The notes beneath the pieces were generated by a model that did no database searches, was not told the DNA's origin, and saw only the letters and a list, made by a program, of their open reading frames with translations. 10,029 nucleotides of DNA from Candidatus Stahliibacteriota bacterium (GTDB lineage: Bacteria > Hydrothermota > Tepidihabitantia > SM23-42), in NCBI GenBank assembly GCA_004376785.1, contig SOIY01000345.1:1-10029 (forward strand), read 5' to 3'. Made by a program: the position numbers and the translations under genes. Shown here one piece after another: positions 1-7,380 of this stretch; position 1 is the stretch's first letter, and the number at the start of each line of letters is the position of its first letter.

Positions 1-7
1 CTAAGCC

Positions 8-394
8 TTACTTTTCTTCTGCCAGTTTTTCTTTTAGCTCCTGCAGCAAATTGATTGCATCATCAATCTTACTTTTGTCAATCAGCTCGCTGATCCTTGA
101 TTTATATTCGACTTTAATATTTGCATTGCCGGATGCACCCAGACTTTCAATATCGAATTCATGCATACCTTCAGTTCTGAATTCTTGTTTCGGCTTCGCC
201 TCAACCTGTGTTTCATCCATTACTTCCTCAGAAATTGGAGGTTTATCAATTTCTTGAATTTCTCTAACCTCTATATCATTTGACCTTTCCTGAGTTATAT
301 CTTTAGTCTTTTCTTTTGGTTCTTTCTCTTTAACCAAAGAATCCAACACTGATTCATTCTTTTTTTCTTTTTTTAATTTATCAATTATACCCAT
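8..394 (-). CDS. Small charged protein with C-terminal helical hairpin
   Basis: I do not recognise this 128-residue protein. The first 80 or so residues are dominated by Lys and Glu (KKEKK, KEKEPKEKTK, PKQEF) and look disordered. They are followed by a glycine/alanine turn (GASGNANI, 86-93). The end (about 95-128, EYKSRISELIDKSKIDDAINLLQELKEKL) reads as two amphipathic helices with TPR-like spacing (SKIDDAI), as in a single repeat. There is no cysteine, signal peptide or membrane segment. The ATG at 394 follows a GAGG with a 9-nt spacer. It lies 40 bp after the Cys4/coiled-coil/TPR gene on the same strand, so it is probably the next gene of that operon and may bind one of the TPR proteins. 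The coding pattern and position make it credible, but no homology supports it. Confidence 0.72.
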   Translation of the reverse strand: MGIIDKLKKEKKNESVLDSLVKEKEPKEKTKDITQERSNDIEVREIQEIDKPPISEEVMDETQVEAKPKQEFRTEGMHEFDIESLGASGNANIKVEYKSRISELIDKSKIDDAINLLQELKEKLAEEK

Positions 395-434
395 CTATCT
401 CTGCCTCAAATAACTTAACCTTTTAACAAATGTA

Positions 435-2075
435 TTACTCACCGATCTTTCCTTCTTTATATAATTTAATAGCCTCATTCGCCTCACGATTTGACGGGTC
501 AATTTCAAGAGCGTATTGATAAGCCTTTATTGCATCATCAAATTTTTCTAATTCGATCAGGGCATTACCAAGATTAACATATGCCGTCGCATAATTAACA
601 TTCTTCTTTACTGCCTCCTGAAATGACACTACAGCGTCATCTAATTTCTTCATTTTTAAATATAGTAATCCTAAATTATTATGTATCTCAGCTAAATTGG
701 GTTCCATTTTTAATGCCTCTTTATAAACCTTTTTCGATTCATCGAATTGTCTCAGTTGAACAAGAAGCAAGCCCTTAAGGTTTAAATACTCAGTAGTTTG
801 TTCAATTTCTAACGCCTTGTTTATTTCATTAACCGCAATTTCATAATTACCACGGTAGTAATAGAGTGTTGCGCGATCAAAATGATCAAGTCCCTCTTTC
901 TTTTTCCCTGACTTCTGTTCTTCTTTATATCTTGCATCTTCCTTATCAAAATACTCCTTAATGTGTTCAACAATTGTCTTCGTGTAATCAGATACTATTG
1001 TCTGGCGGTCAAATGATTCCTTAAATTCTCTCTCCACTTCATTGGTCATGTCCTTGATTCGAGTATTCAAACCATCAAACTTGTCTGCTAAATTCGCAAT
1101 ATCAGCAAATGTTTCTTCATATTGTTTCTCAAGAGCGCCAGTTTCTTTTTTCATTTCTTCGATTAAATCATTTACAGAATCATGCATTCCTTCACCAACT
1201 TTTTCGACGCCTTTGCGCATACCTTCAGCAAGACCGGCAATTTTACCAAGTGATTCAATATAATTACTATTTAAATCACGCATTGTATCATTCATTGTAG
1301 TAAGACTATCAGATGACTGTTTAAATAAATTCTCTAAATTTGTTAATGCACCTTGAACATTATTCAATGATACAGATACAATTTTTTCAATTTCTCCACT
1401 GATGGTCTCCATGCCCACTTGATTAGTAGCGGCCAATTTTTCTAAGTTCTCTCTTAAAATATCCAATTTTGAACATGTGTTTTCGTTTGCCTTACCGTTC
1501 TTCTCGTTATACTCGGCTAATTTATTGAACAATTCCTCATTAAACTTAATAATATCTTCTGAGAACCGCATATTTGCGTTCTTTATCTCATTGACTTCTC
1601 CCTTTAAAGACTGGACGACTGATTTTATGCCCTCCCCCTGATTGTTGATCGAATCTTTTAATGTGTTCAAATTATCATTAAACCCAGAAAAAACCGTTTT
1701 AATCGCTTCAAATTTATTACTGATTGTCTCCATCAATCTGTCGAAACCAAGAACCATAACTTCATTCTGTTTCTTCAAAATATCAAAACGACCCAATAAA
1801 GCTTCCTGTAGTGTTTGTACGGTTGTTGATACTACAACGCCAAGTGATTCAGTACGCTGAAACATCTCTTCCTTCAGATCCTTCATACCATTTTTAACAT
1901 CATCAATCAAAACACCTGTTTTCATATTTGAAGAAAGTAAAGAACATAATTTTGTGGCTCCATCAAATATCATACATTCATTTCTTATACATTCTTGAAG
2001 TTCAATCTCCTCACCGACTTTCCTTCCATCATCATCGAAGACATCTTTTCTTTCTATCAGAAATGGACACTTCAT
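435..2075 (-). CDS. Cys4 / coiled-coil / TPR protein
   Basis: The 546-residue protein has three parts. The N-terminus holds four cysteines, C3, C29, C34 and C44 (spacing C-x25-C-x4-C-x9-C; MKCPF, QECIRNEC, KLCSLL), suggesting a small zinc or iron-sulfur site; the metal is inference. Residues about 55-385 are a long alpha-helical, coiled-coil-like region with repeated hydrophobic spacing and little Pro or Gly patterning, somewhat like the rods of chemoreceptors but without a chemoreceptor hairpin motif. After a Lys-rich linker (385-395), residues about 397-531 form four canonical TPRs (for example RATLYYYRGNYEIAVNEINK and NLGNALIELEKFDDAIKAYQ). There is no signal peptide or membrane helix. The start is the ATG at 2075, in a TGATG overlap with the TPR solenoid gene and with a strong binding site. 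One cysteine (C201) lies in the rod. The role is unknown; an oligomeric scaffold or adaptor is likely. The small gene follows after 40 bp. Confidence 0.87.
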   Translation of the reverse strand: MKCPFLIERKDVFDDDGRKVGEEIELQECIRNECMIFDGATKLCSLLSSNMKTGVLIDDVKNGMKDLKEEMFQRTESLGVVVSTTVQTLQEALLGRFDILKKQNEVMVLGFDRLMETISNKFEAIKTVFSGFNDNLNTLKDSINNQGEGIKSVVQSLKGEVNEIKNANMRFSEDIIKFNEELFNKLAEYNEKNGKANENTCSKLDILRENLEKLAATNQVGMETISGEIEKIVSVSLNNVQGALTNLENLFKQSSDSLTTMNDTMRDLNSNYIESLGKIAGLAEGMRKGVEKVGEGMHDSVNDLIEEMKKETGALEKQYEETFADIANLADKFDGLNTRIKDMTNEVEREFKESFDRQTIVSDYTKTIVEHIKEYFDKEDARYKEEQKSGKKKEGLDHFDRATLYYYRGNYEIAVNEINKALEIEQTTEYLNLKGLLLVQLRQFDESKKVYKEALKMEPNLAEIHNNLGLLYLKMKKLDDAVVSFQEAVKKNVNYATAYVNLGNALIELEKFDDAIKAYQYALEIDPSNREANEAIKLYKEGKIGE

Positions 2076-5000
2076 CAACTCCTCCCTTCAATAAAATATC
2101 TTCCTTTTGCCAATCTTCTATCTTGCGCAAGTTTTTCGTCACTTGCAATTCTCTGGGCCATACCCTCAATATCTATTTGCCTTAGGACCATAGCCGCTGC
2201 TTCATAAGAACCCATGGTTTCGTAAATGTCTGCATAAACACATGCTGTTTCTTCATCCACAGGAAGGGTCTTCATCATCTCGAGAGCATTTAGTGGACGA
2301 TTCCTTTTAAGATATAGTTTTGCTTTCAATAGTGTATGCTGTTTAATTGAAAAATTGTTTTGCGGTATAAACTGAAGTTCCTTTCCAGTCATAGACAGCT
2401 TATTCATCAATAAATAAATGTTTGCTCGCTCTAATCTATCCTTGTCCTCATCTCCTTTAATCATCCCAATCTTCTCGTTAAAGTACTGTTTACGTGTCTT
2501 CTTTATCAAACGATAAATTGCCTTGCGATTTTTAGTTTTACCAAGAAGTTCAGTATAGAGTTTTATAGCTTTCTCAACCTCGCCCATTTCGTAATATATA
2601 TGGCCTTCTTTCAAAATTATCTCTTCGTTATCCGGCATCAACTCTTTAACATGTTTAATAGCCTCAACCGCCCTTTCGTATTCCTTTTGAAAATCAAATA
2701 TTTTGATAGCCAACAGGTATGCCTCAGCCATCTTGGCATTTTTCTTTAAAATCACTTTAATCTGGTAAATTATTGCCTCGGCAAAAGATGTATCGATTGC
2801 AAATAATTCATCAAACAGCTTGATAGCCTTGCTAATATCACCGACATCTTTATGGAAATTTGCCAAACATAAAAGAATATCACCACTTTTATCTTTAAAA
2901 TCGTCTAAGATATTAATTACTTTTGTTGTCTCAGTTGGTGATATCTCAATCAATTTTTTATAAATTTCTGCCGCTTTTTTATGTTCCTTTTCATTCAGAA
3001 AAACGTCAGCAAGTAAATAATATGAAGGGATATGTTGTTGATCTTTATAAAGAATACTGGAAATGAAATTTTTCACCCACTTATTCTCTTTTGTATTTGA
3101 TTTGTAGACATCATTAACTAAATCTAATGAATCTTCTAAATCATTATAATTGAAATATATTTCAGCCAAGCCTTTATGGGATTCAACATCACCAGGGTTT
3201 TCAGCGCAGATTTTCTTCATTTCAGAAATAGCTGGTTCACGATATGTCCTCTCATCTGCCTGAGCCTTAATGTAATATTTGACAGCCAAACTTCCTAAGT
3301 TCGCTAAATGGTATACTTTTGCCATCGCAAACTCAAGTAAAGGAGAAGACGCTACATTAATCAGCTTTTCAAATAGTGGAATAACCCTTTTTACTAATGT
3401 TACATCCAATTCGCAAGATTGCAGTAAATGCTTAATTGCATCCTCGTATTTTTCCAAGATAACTTCAACGCTGCCCATAGCGAATATAATTGGGGGATTT
3501 GCCATTGCCTTTGATGAAAGTGTTTTCAGCTCTTCATAGACATACTCCGCACGTGCCGGGAGAATTCTAACAGTCAAAAGATATTCCTTAACTGCCTCAT
3601 TTATACGACGAGCCTTACTTAATGCCCTCCCTCGTGCAAAATGAGCAGGAACATTACTTTTATTAATGTTTATGATTTTATCAAGAGATTCTATTACAAC
3701 TTCAGAATAATCTTCTGCACCATCCAGTGAGAGCATAAGAGGTCTTACAGCATCACTTAGGTTACCTTTTTCTACAAGAGATTGTCCCAACTTCAGATTA
3801 AAATATTGTGCCTCTCGTCCGAAAACATCAATTGCCCTTTTCGACTCCTCAATCACCCTATCCCAAAGTTTTCGGTCATAGAATGTATCAACCAATAAAG
3901 TCCGGACTTCCCGATCTTTAGGAAATGTCTTAAGCGCATCGTAAAACTCATCGACGATTTCAAAAAATGCTTTAGGATCAACCATTTGAGCAGTCTTAAA
4001 GAACTGTGTGGCAATCTCTACTTCACCCTCTCTCATAAATATTCTTGCCGCGGCAAGCAACAAAGGAACTGCCTTTGATTTTTCTCTAATAACCTCAATC
4101 AACGCTCTCTTAGTAACATCCCTGTGTTCTTCATCAGTAAATAACCTTTCAAAAATGTTTACAGATTTCTCATATTCACCAGTAAAGGCATAGGCTCTTG
4201 CTAAAGTAAGTTCGGCAACGAAGGGATCCTTTTTTCTGAATTGCTCATAAATAGGTATAATAATTTTGGATAATTTGGGATGCTTGCTTATTATCATATC
4301 AAGAGCTGGTAAAAGAGCAGCCGTTTTGTCAGGTGCCTGTTTAAGATAATCATTGAGCAAGGACAAAGCATTCTTTTCTTCACCGAGCATAATCATACTT
4401 TTTGCTCGCAGATTTAAATATTGTAAATCATCCGGTTTCTCTTTACATATCTCCTCAGTGGCGTTATAAACGTACTTAAATTCTTCATTAGCCAACAGAT
4501 TCTCTAATATCACCAAAGCATTTTCATGATCGCCTTTGTGTGCATAACATAATCCCAAAAAATAAAGAGCTCTTGCGTTATTTAAATTTTTTTCTAAAAT
4601 TGTATTCAAATTAATAATGTATTCATCAAGAAGTCCAGGGTCTGCTTTATATGCAGCATCAATAATATCTACTGCAGAATCTATTTCGTTTTGACTAAGA
4701 TATGCTTTCACCAATCCATCAATAACATGTGGATTATTTGGTTCTACATTAAAGGCATCTTTATATTTTTGTATGACTTTTTCGTACTGAGCTTGATCTA
4801 TTTCAAGAATTTTATCAAACTCACCGATTGCTAAAGAAATTCTATTTGCCTTAACATAGGTGTCACCGAGTGCATATAATATCTTTAAATCTTTAGGATT
4901 AATTCTTTCCAGCTCACGTAAACCTTTAATGACATCATCAGCTTTCTTTGCATCTTTTTCCAAAAGACTCGTAAGCAGATCGATTGATGCATTAGGATCA

Positions 5001-5803
5001 CCTTTTTTAATATACAAATCTGTCAAAAATTTTGTGTAGGTTGTCTCAAGATCCTCAGGTGGTTTCGCTAAACTAATGATCGCAATAAGTGAATCAATAC
5101 TCTCTGCAAATTTCTCAGATATCCTTTGTGCTATGGTAATAGCCCCCTCAAAGTTCTGATTCACCATTTGGATTCTCATTAAGAGTAGTCCGGCATGCCA
5201 ATCATTATACCTTTCTCGTGCAATCACCTCTGCCCAACGCAATAATTGTTTACTATAGATATCGACACCAATCATTGAATCAATTGCCTCTGAAGCTTTT
5301 TCGCTTTCATCTACAAAAAATCTTAATGAGGTAAGAATAAGTACGTTCTCAAAATCTTTTTTCGACACCACCCTTTTATTATCAATACTCTGTTTAAGCT
5401 TATCATACCTTGTTAATAAAAGTTTAATCTCCCGATCACTAAGTTGCCTTAATACCTTATTGATTTCACCATACCCTTGCTGCTCAATATTCAATTGCAT
5501 AAGAAAATCCGCTGAGTCAATTGAGGCATGTTGATAATACAATTCTGAAAGTAAAGTAACAATTTCATTGGTTTTTGAAGGTATAATTGATTTAGCCTGA
5601 CGGAGAATCTCTACTGCCCTTCCCCTTTCTTCAATCCCAAAATAGAGCCTAGCAAGGTTTAAATATAAATCGAATGAATCATCGCCACCAGTCAAATTAT
5701 TTTCAAGAACTTTTATTGCCGAACCTGCTCTACCATCTTCAATATACTCATTTGCCTTTTGCAAAGCCTTCTGAGGATCTTTTGCACTAAAAATATCAAA
5801 CAT
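2075..5803 (-). CDS. Giant TPR solenoid protein with 52-residue units
   Basis: The 1242-residue protein is made almost wholly of TPR-like helical repeats and has no signal peptide or membrane segment, so it is probably a cytoplasmic scaffold. The small residue that follows the turn in TPR helix B marks each repeat. Ala29, Ala63 and Ala98 are 34-35 apart, as in ordinary TPRs. The marks at 221, 273, 325, 377, 429, 479, then 547, 598, 650, then 685, 737, 789, 840, 892, 944, 993, 1045 are mostly 49-52 apart, with jumps of 68 and 35. The last pair, 1045 and 1079, is again 34 apart. The extra 17-18 residues per unit look helical, for example LLDEYIINLNTILEKN at 391-406. A basic tail ends the protein (about 1215-1242). 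No enzyme domain or cysteine motif is visible. It shares a TGATG overlap with the next gene, so the two are likely made together. Its specific function is unknown. Confidence 0.9.
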   Translation of the reverse strand: MFDIFSAKDPQKALQKANEYIEDGRAGSAIKVLENNLTGGDDSFDLYLNLARLYFGIEERGRAVEILRQAKSIIPSKTNEIVTLLSELYYQHASIDSADFLMQLNIEQQGYGEINKVLRQLSDREIKLLLTRYDKLKQSIDNKRVVSKKDFENVLILTSLRFFVDESEKASEAIDSMIGVDIYSKQLLRWAEVIARERYNDWHAGLLLMRIQMVNQNFEGAITIAQRISEKFAESIDSLIAIISLAKPPEDLETTYTKFLTDLYIKKGDPNASIDLLTSLLEKDAKKADDVIKGLRELERINPKDLKILYALGDTYVKANRISLAIGEFDKILEIDQAQYEKVIQKYKDAFNVEPNNPHVIDGLVKAYLSQNEIDSAVDIIDAAYKADPGLLDEYIINLNTILEKNLNNARALYFLGLCYAHKGDHENALVILENLLANEEFKYVYNATEEICKEKPDDLQYLNLRAKSMIMLGEEKNALSLLNDYLKQAPDKTAALLPALDMIISKHPKLSKIIIPIYEQFRKKDPFVAELTLARAYAFTGEYEKSVNIFERLFTDEEHRDVTKRALIEVIREKSKAVPLLLAAARIFMREGEVEIATQFFKTAQMVDPKAFFEIVDEFYDALKTFPKDREVRTLLVDTFYDRKLWDRVIEESKRAIDVFGREAQYFNLKLGQSLVEKGNLSDAVRPLMLSLDGAEDYSEVVIESLDKIININKSNVPAHFARGRALSKARRINEAVKEYLLTVRILPARAEYVYEELKTLSSKAMANPPIIFAMGSVEVILEKYEDAIKHLLQSCELDVTLVKRVIPLFEKLINVASSPLLEFAMAKVYHLANLGSLAVKYYIKAQADERTYREPAISEMKKICAENPGDVESHKGLAEIYFNYNDLEDSLDLVNDVYKSNTKENKWVKNFISSILYKDQQHIPSYYLLADVFLNEKEHKKAAEIYKKLIEISPTETTKVINILDDFKDKSGDILLCLANFHKDVGDISKAIKLFDELFAIDTSFAEAIIYQIKVILKKNAKMAEAYLLAIKIFDFQKEYERAVEAIKHVKELMPDNEEIILKEGHIYYEMGEVEKAIKLYTELLGKTKNRKAIYRLIKKTRKQYFNEKIGMIKGDEDKDRLERANIYLLMNKLSMTGKELQFIPQNNFSIKQHTLLKAKLYLKRNRPLNALEMMKTLPVDEETACVYADIYETMGSYEAAAMVLRQIDIEGMAQRIASDEKLAQDRRLAKGRYFIEGRS
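2079..2088 (-). promoter_or_regulatory. Ribosome binding site of the Cys4/coiled-coil/TPR gene
   Basis: The minus strand reads AAGGGAGGAG ending 3 nt before the ATG at 2075, with the GGAGG core 5 nt from it. It lies inside the end of the TPR solenoid gene, whose TGA shares its A with this ATG. A TTG directly before the ATG (2078) is also in frame but is a less likely start. Confidence 0.8.
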
Positions 5804-5814
5804 CTCTTACCTTA

Positions 5815-5838
5815 TCTATCAAACTCCTTTTCTATCAA
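5815..5838 (-). repeat. 8-bp direct repeat around a displaced SD
   Basis: TTGATAGA occurs twice on the minus strand (5838-5831 and 5822-5815), with a 16-bp period. Between the copies is AAAGGAG, a strong Shine-Dalgarno sequence lying 20 nt before the ATG at 5803, too far for normal use. A weaker AAGG (5813-5810) has a 6-nt spacing and is the likely working site. An in-frame TAA at 5809-5807 excludes a longer N-terminus. The repeat could be an operator or a translational control site. Confidence 0.3.
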
Positions 5839-5856
5839 CCCGGTGTTTCAGTTCAA
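5829..5856 (-). promoter_or_regulatory. Weak candidate promoter before the TPR gene
   Basis: TTGAAC (5856-5851), a 16-nt spacer and TAGAAA (5834-5829) lie on the minus strand in the 89-bp gap, the second-longest gap of the window. The spacer equals that of the purA and alr candidates, but the -10 match is poor. It might provide separate transcription of the TPR genes; chance is equally possible. Confidence 0.2.
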
Positions 5857-5892
5857 TTTCCAGTTTCCAAACCCAAACTATTTAACCATCTG

Positions 5893-6357
5893 TTAAAATG
5901 TCTTGGCAATAGCAAAAATACTCTTTAGTTGTTCATCAGTCTTACGGAGTCGCGCAGAAAGAGTCTTTGTAAATACCCACAAGAGTTTATAAGCAATGCC
6001 AGTTTCTTGAGTCAACAATTTACGAAAGTTATCTTTTTTAATTAAAAGTAAAATTGTATCATCATTAGCAATGGCTGACGCTGAACGAGGTGCATCATCA
6101 ATTAAAGCCATTTCCCCAAAATATTCTCCTTCTCTGAGAATTGTCAGTGCTTCTTCACCAACTCCGGGGACTATTGTTGAAATACGCACACTACCAGAAA
6201 CAATAAGATAGAATGCGTCTCCAGTAGCACCTTCTTTAAAAATAACTTCGTCCTTTTTTGCTCTTTTCTCTTTGGAAATAGAAATCAGAATATCCATTTC
6301 ACTCGGGGTCAATTCTCGAAAAAGATATACTTGACTTAGTACATCCTTGTCCTTCAC
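5893..6357 (-). CDS. Stand-alone cyclic-nucleotide-binding domain protein
   Basis: The 154-residue cytoplasmic protein is essentially one CRP/PKA-type cNMP-binding domain. LSQVYLFRELTPSE (7-20) is the usual entry helix and beta strands follow with the glycine turn GDAFYLIVSGSV (46-57). The phosphate-binding cassette occupies 77-97, with Glu82 in FGEMALID and Arg91 in PRSASA. These are the residues that contact the ribose and phosphate in cAMP-binding relatives, so ligand binding is plausible. After the domain there is only a short helix to residue 154; no helix-turn-helix, kinase or channel is fused, so it probably acts through a partner. The GTG at 6357 is preferred (GTGA overlap, GGAGG). 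A GTG at 6381, also with a good binding site, would give 162 residues and a 28-nt overlap. Its neighbours are the LysM gene upstream and the TPR solenoid gene 89 bp downstream. The ligand is unknown. Confidence 0.88.
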   Translation of the reverse strand: MKDKDVLSQVYLFRELTPSEMDILISISKEKRAKKDEVIFKEGATGDAFYLIVSGSVRISTIVPGVGEEALTILREGEYFGEMALIDDAPRSASAIANDDTILLLIKKDNFRKLLTQETGIAYKLLWVFTKTLSARLRKTDEQLKSIFAIAKTF

Positions 6358-7361
6358 CTTGCCTCCAAAGCCAATCGACACCTTTCTCCTCTTTTTACTG
6401 GATGTGGTTCTCTTTCCTGTAGGATCAATCCAATTGAGGCATTCCGAAAAACACTAATAACCTGTATTTTGGCAACATTAAAATCAGGCATCTCTTTCCC
6501 ACCCATCTTTCTCTTCTGATAAACATCAAATATATCACCAACTGCAATCCCTGTTTCTTCGCCATGATCAATATATGCAAAAACATGTGGTGGTGTCAAT
6601 TTCTCCTTGCTCTTTACTTCAACCACATAACCTTCAATTTCCTTTGTTGTAGAAATTAATTCTACATTTTCTGGCGCAAAAATGGGTTCATAAGGGGTAA
6701 CAAAATCTCCTTTTTTGATAATATCGTAAGAAGCAATGACCTTACATCTTGAACCTTCATTGCCGATTTCTTCAATTTCGACCTTACCTAAAACAATAAT
6801 TTCTTTGCCTAATTTTTCCCCGGTCTTGGGATGTTTAAGAACCTTACCTGGGCGATATATTGTTAGGATTTGTCCTTTTTTAACATCCTCAGCACGATCA
6901 ATATAGATCTTGCTATAGGTTACAATTACCAGGTTATCTTTCGACTCAGCACCAACTATTTTACCCCAGTATGGTATATCCTCTTCAACAATGAATCCTG
7001 CACGATGAATTAAGTTCTCGCTGAAAACCCGCGCATCAGGCGTAACGAGCGAAACTACTTCTGCTGCAGGTTTCTCAGGTGGGGGTGTCACTATTGCTTC
7101 AGGATAATATTCTGGAACTTCTTCAGGTATTTCACCAATTCCTTCTTCTGGCGACGGTGGAATAATAAACCTCTCATCTGGATATATCCAGTGCGGGTCT
7201 TCAATCTCAGTTAAATTAGCGCGCCAAATATATGGCCAAAGAAATGGATTCTGATAATAAAAACCAGCGATATCCCACAGAGTATCGCCTTCTTTTACTT
7301 CATGTGTTGTCTCTTGCGCAAATATCGAGACAAATACCATAAGGATTAACAACTTCTTCAT
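6354..7361 (-). CDS. Secreted LysM-domain protein
   Basis: This is a 335-residue exported protein predicted to bind peptidoglycan. Residues 1-15 form a signal peptide (MKK, hydrophobic core, cleavage likely after FA at 15); no lipobox cysteine is seen. Residues 19-68 are a LysM domain (VKEGDTLWDIAGFYYQNPF, then WRANLTEIEDPHWIYPDERF), which in the family binds N-acetylglucosamine-containing glycans. A Pro/Glu-rich linker covers about 69-101. The rest is beta-rich and looks duplicated: residues about 120-222 and 240-330 share the order YID, acidic turn, GD/GQ-I-x-x-V/I-Y, a basic GK-containing loop, a KV/KI-x-(I/V) strand and a final RG/KG turn. The second half resembles modules seen after LysM or in FlgT-like envelope proteins, but that family assignment is tentative. 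No catalytic residues are evident, so a wall-anchored structural or adaptor role is likeliest. It follows alr and its stop overlaps the next start (GTGA). Confidence 0.87.
   Translation of the reverse strand: MKKLLILMVFVSIFAQETTHEVKEGDTLWDIAGFYYQNPFLWPYIWRANLTEIEDPHWIYPDERFIIPPSPEEGIGEIPEEVPEYYPEAIVTPPPEKPAAEVVSLVTPDARVFSENLIHRAGFIVEEDIPYWGKIVGAESKDNLVIVTYSKIYIDRAEDVKKGQILTIYRPGKVLKHPKTGEKLGKEIIVLGKVEIEEIGNEGSRCKVIASYDIIKKGDFVTPYEPIFAPENVELISTTKEIEGYVVEVKSKEKLTPPHVFAYIDHGEETGIAVGDIFDVYQKRKMGGKEMPDFNVAKIQVISVFRNASIGLILQEREPHPVKRGERCRLALEAR
6362..6366 (-). promoter_or_regulatory. Ribosome binding site deciding the CNB start
   Basis: GGAGG on the minus strand lies 4 nt before the GTG at 6357, the same spacing as the LysM site. 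It favours the start that overlaps the LysM stop as GTGA. A competing AGAGGAG at 6392-6386 lies 4 nt before another in-frame GTG at 6381. Confidence 0.55.
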
Positions 7362-7365
7362 AAAA

Positions 7366-7372
7366 CCTCCTT
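7366..7372 (-). promoter_or_regulatory. Ribosome binding site of the LysM gene
   Basis: AAGGAGG on the minus strand lies 4 nt before the ATG at 7361. It fixes the start of the LysM protein: the open frame extends 66 codons further upstream into alr, but only this ATG has a binding site and is followed by a signal peptide. Confidence 0.85.
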
Positions 7373-7380
7373 TTTTACAA

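Noticed and set aside
355..380. A AAA AAG slippery heptamer near the 5' end of the small gene
   Set aside because: Slippage to -1 would reach a stop at once, no stimulatory hairpin is evident, and Lys-rich codons in an AT-rich genome produce such runs by chance.
1042..4193. Several plus-strand open frames of 60-86 codons inside the TPR and coiled-coil genes
   Set aside because: They lie opposite long, well-supported minus-strand genes, lack domain features and read as antisense shadows.
5798..5822. Eight-codon leader frame starting at TTG 5822 before the TPR gene
   Set aside because: The AAGGAG lies only 1 nt from the TTG, too close for initiation, and nothing else supports translation.
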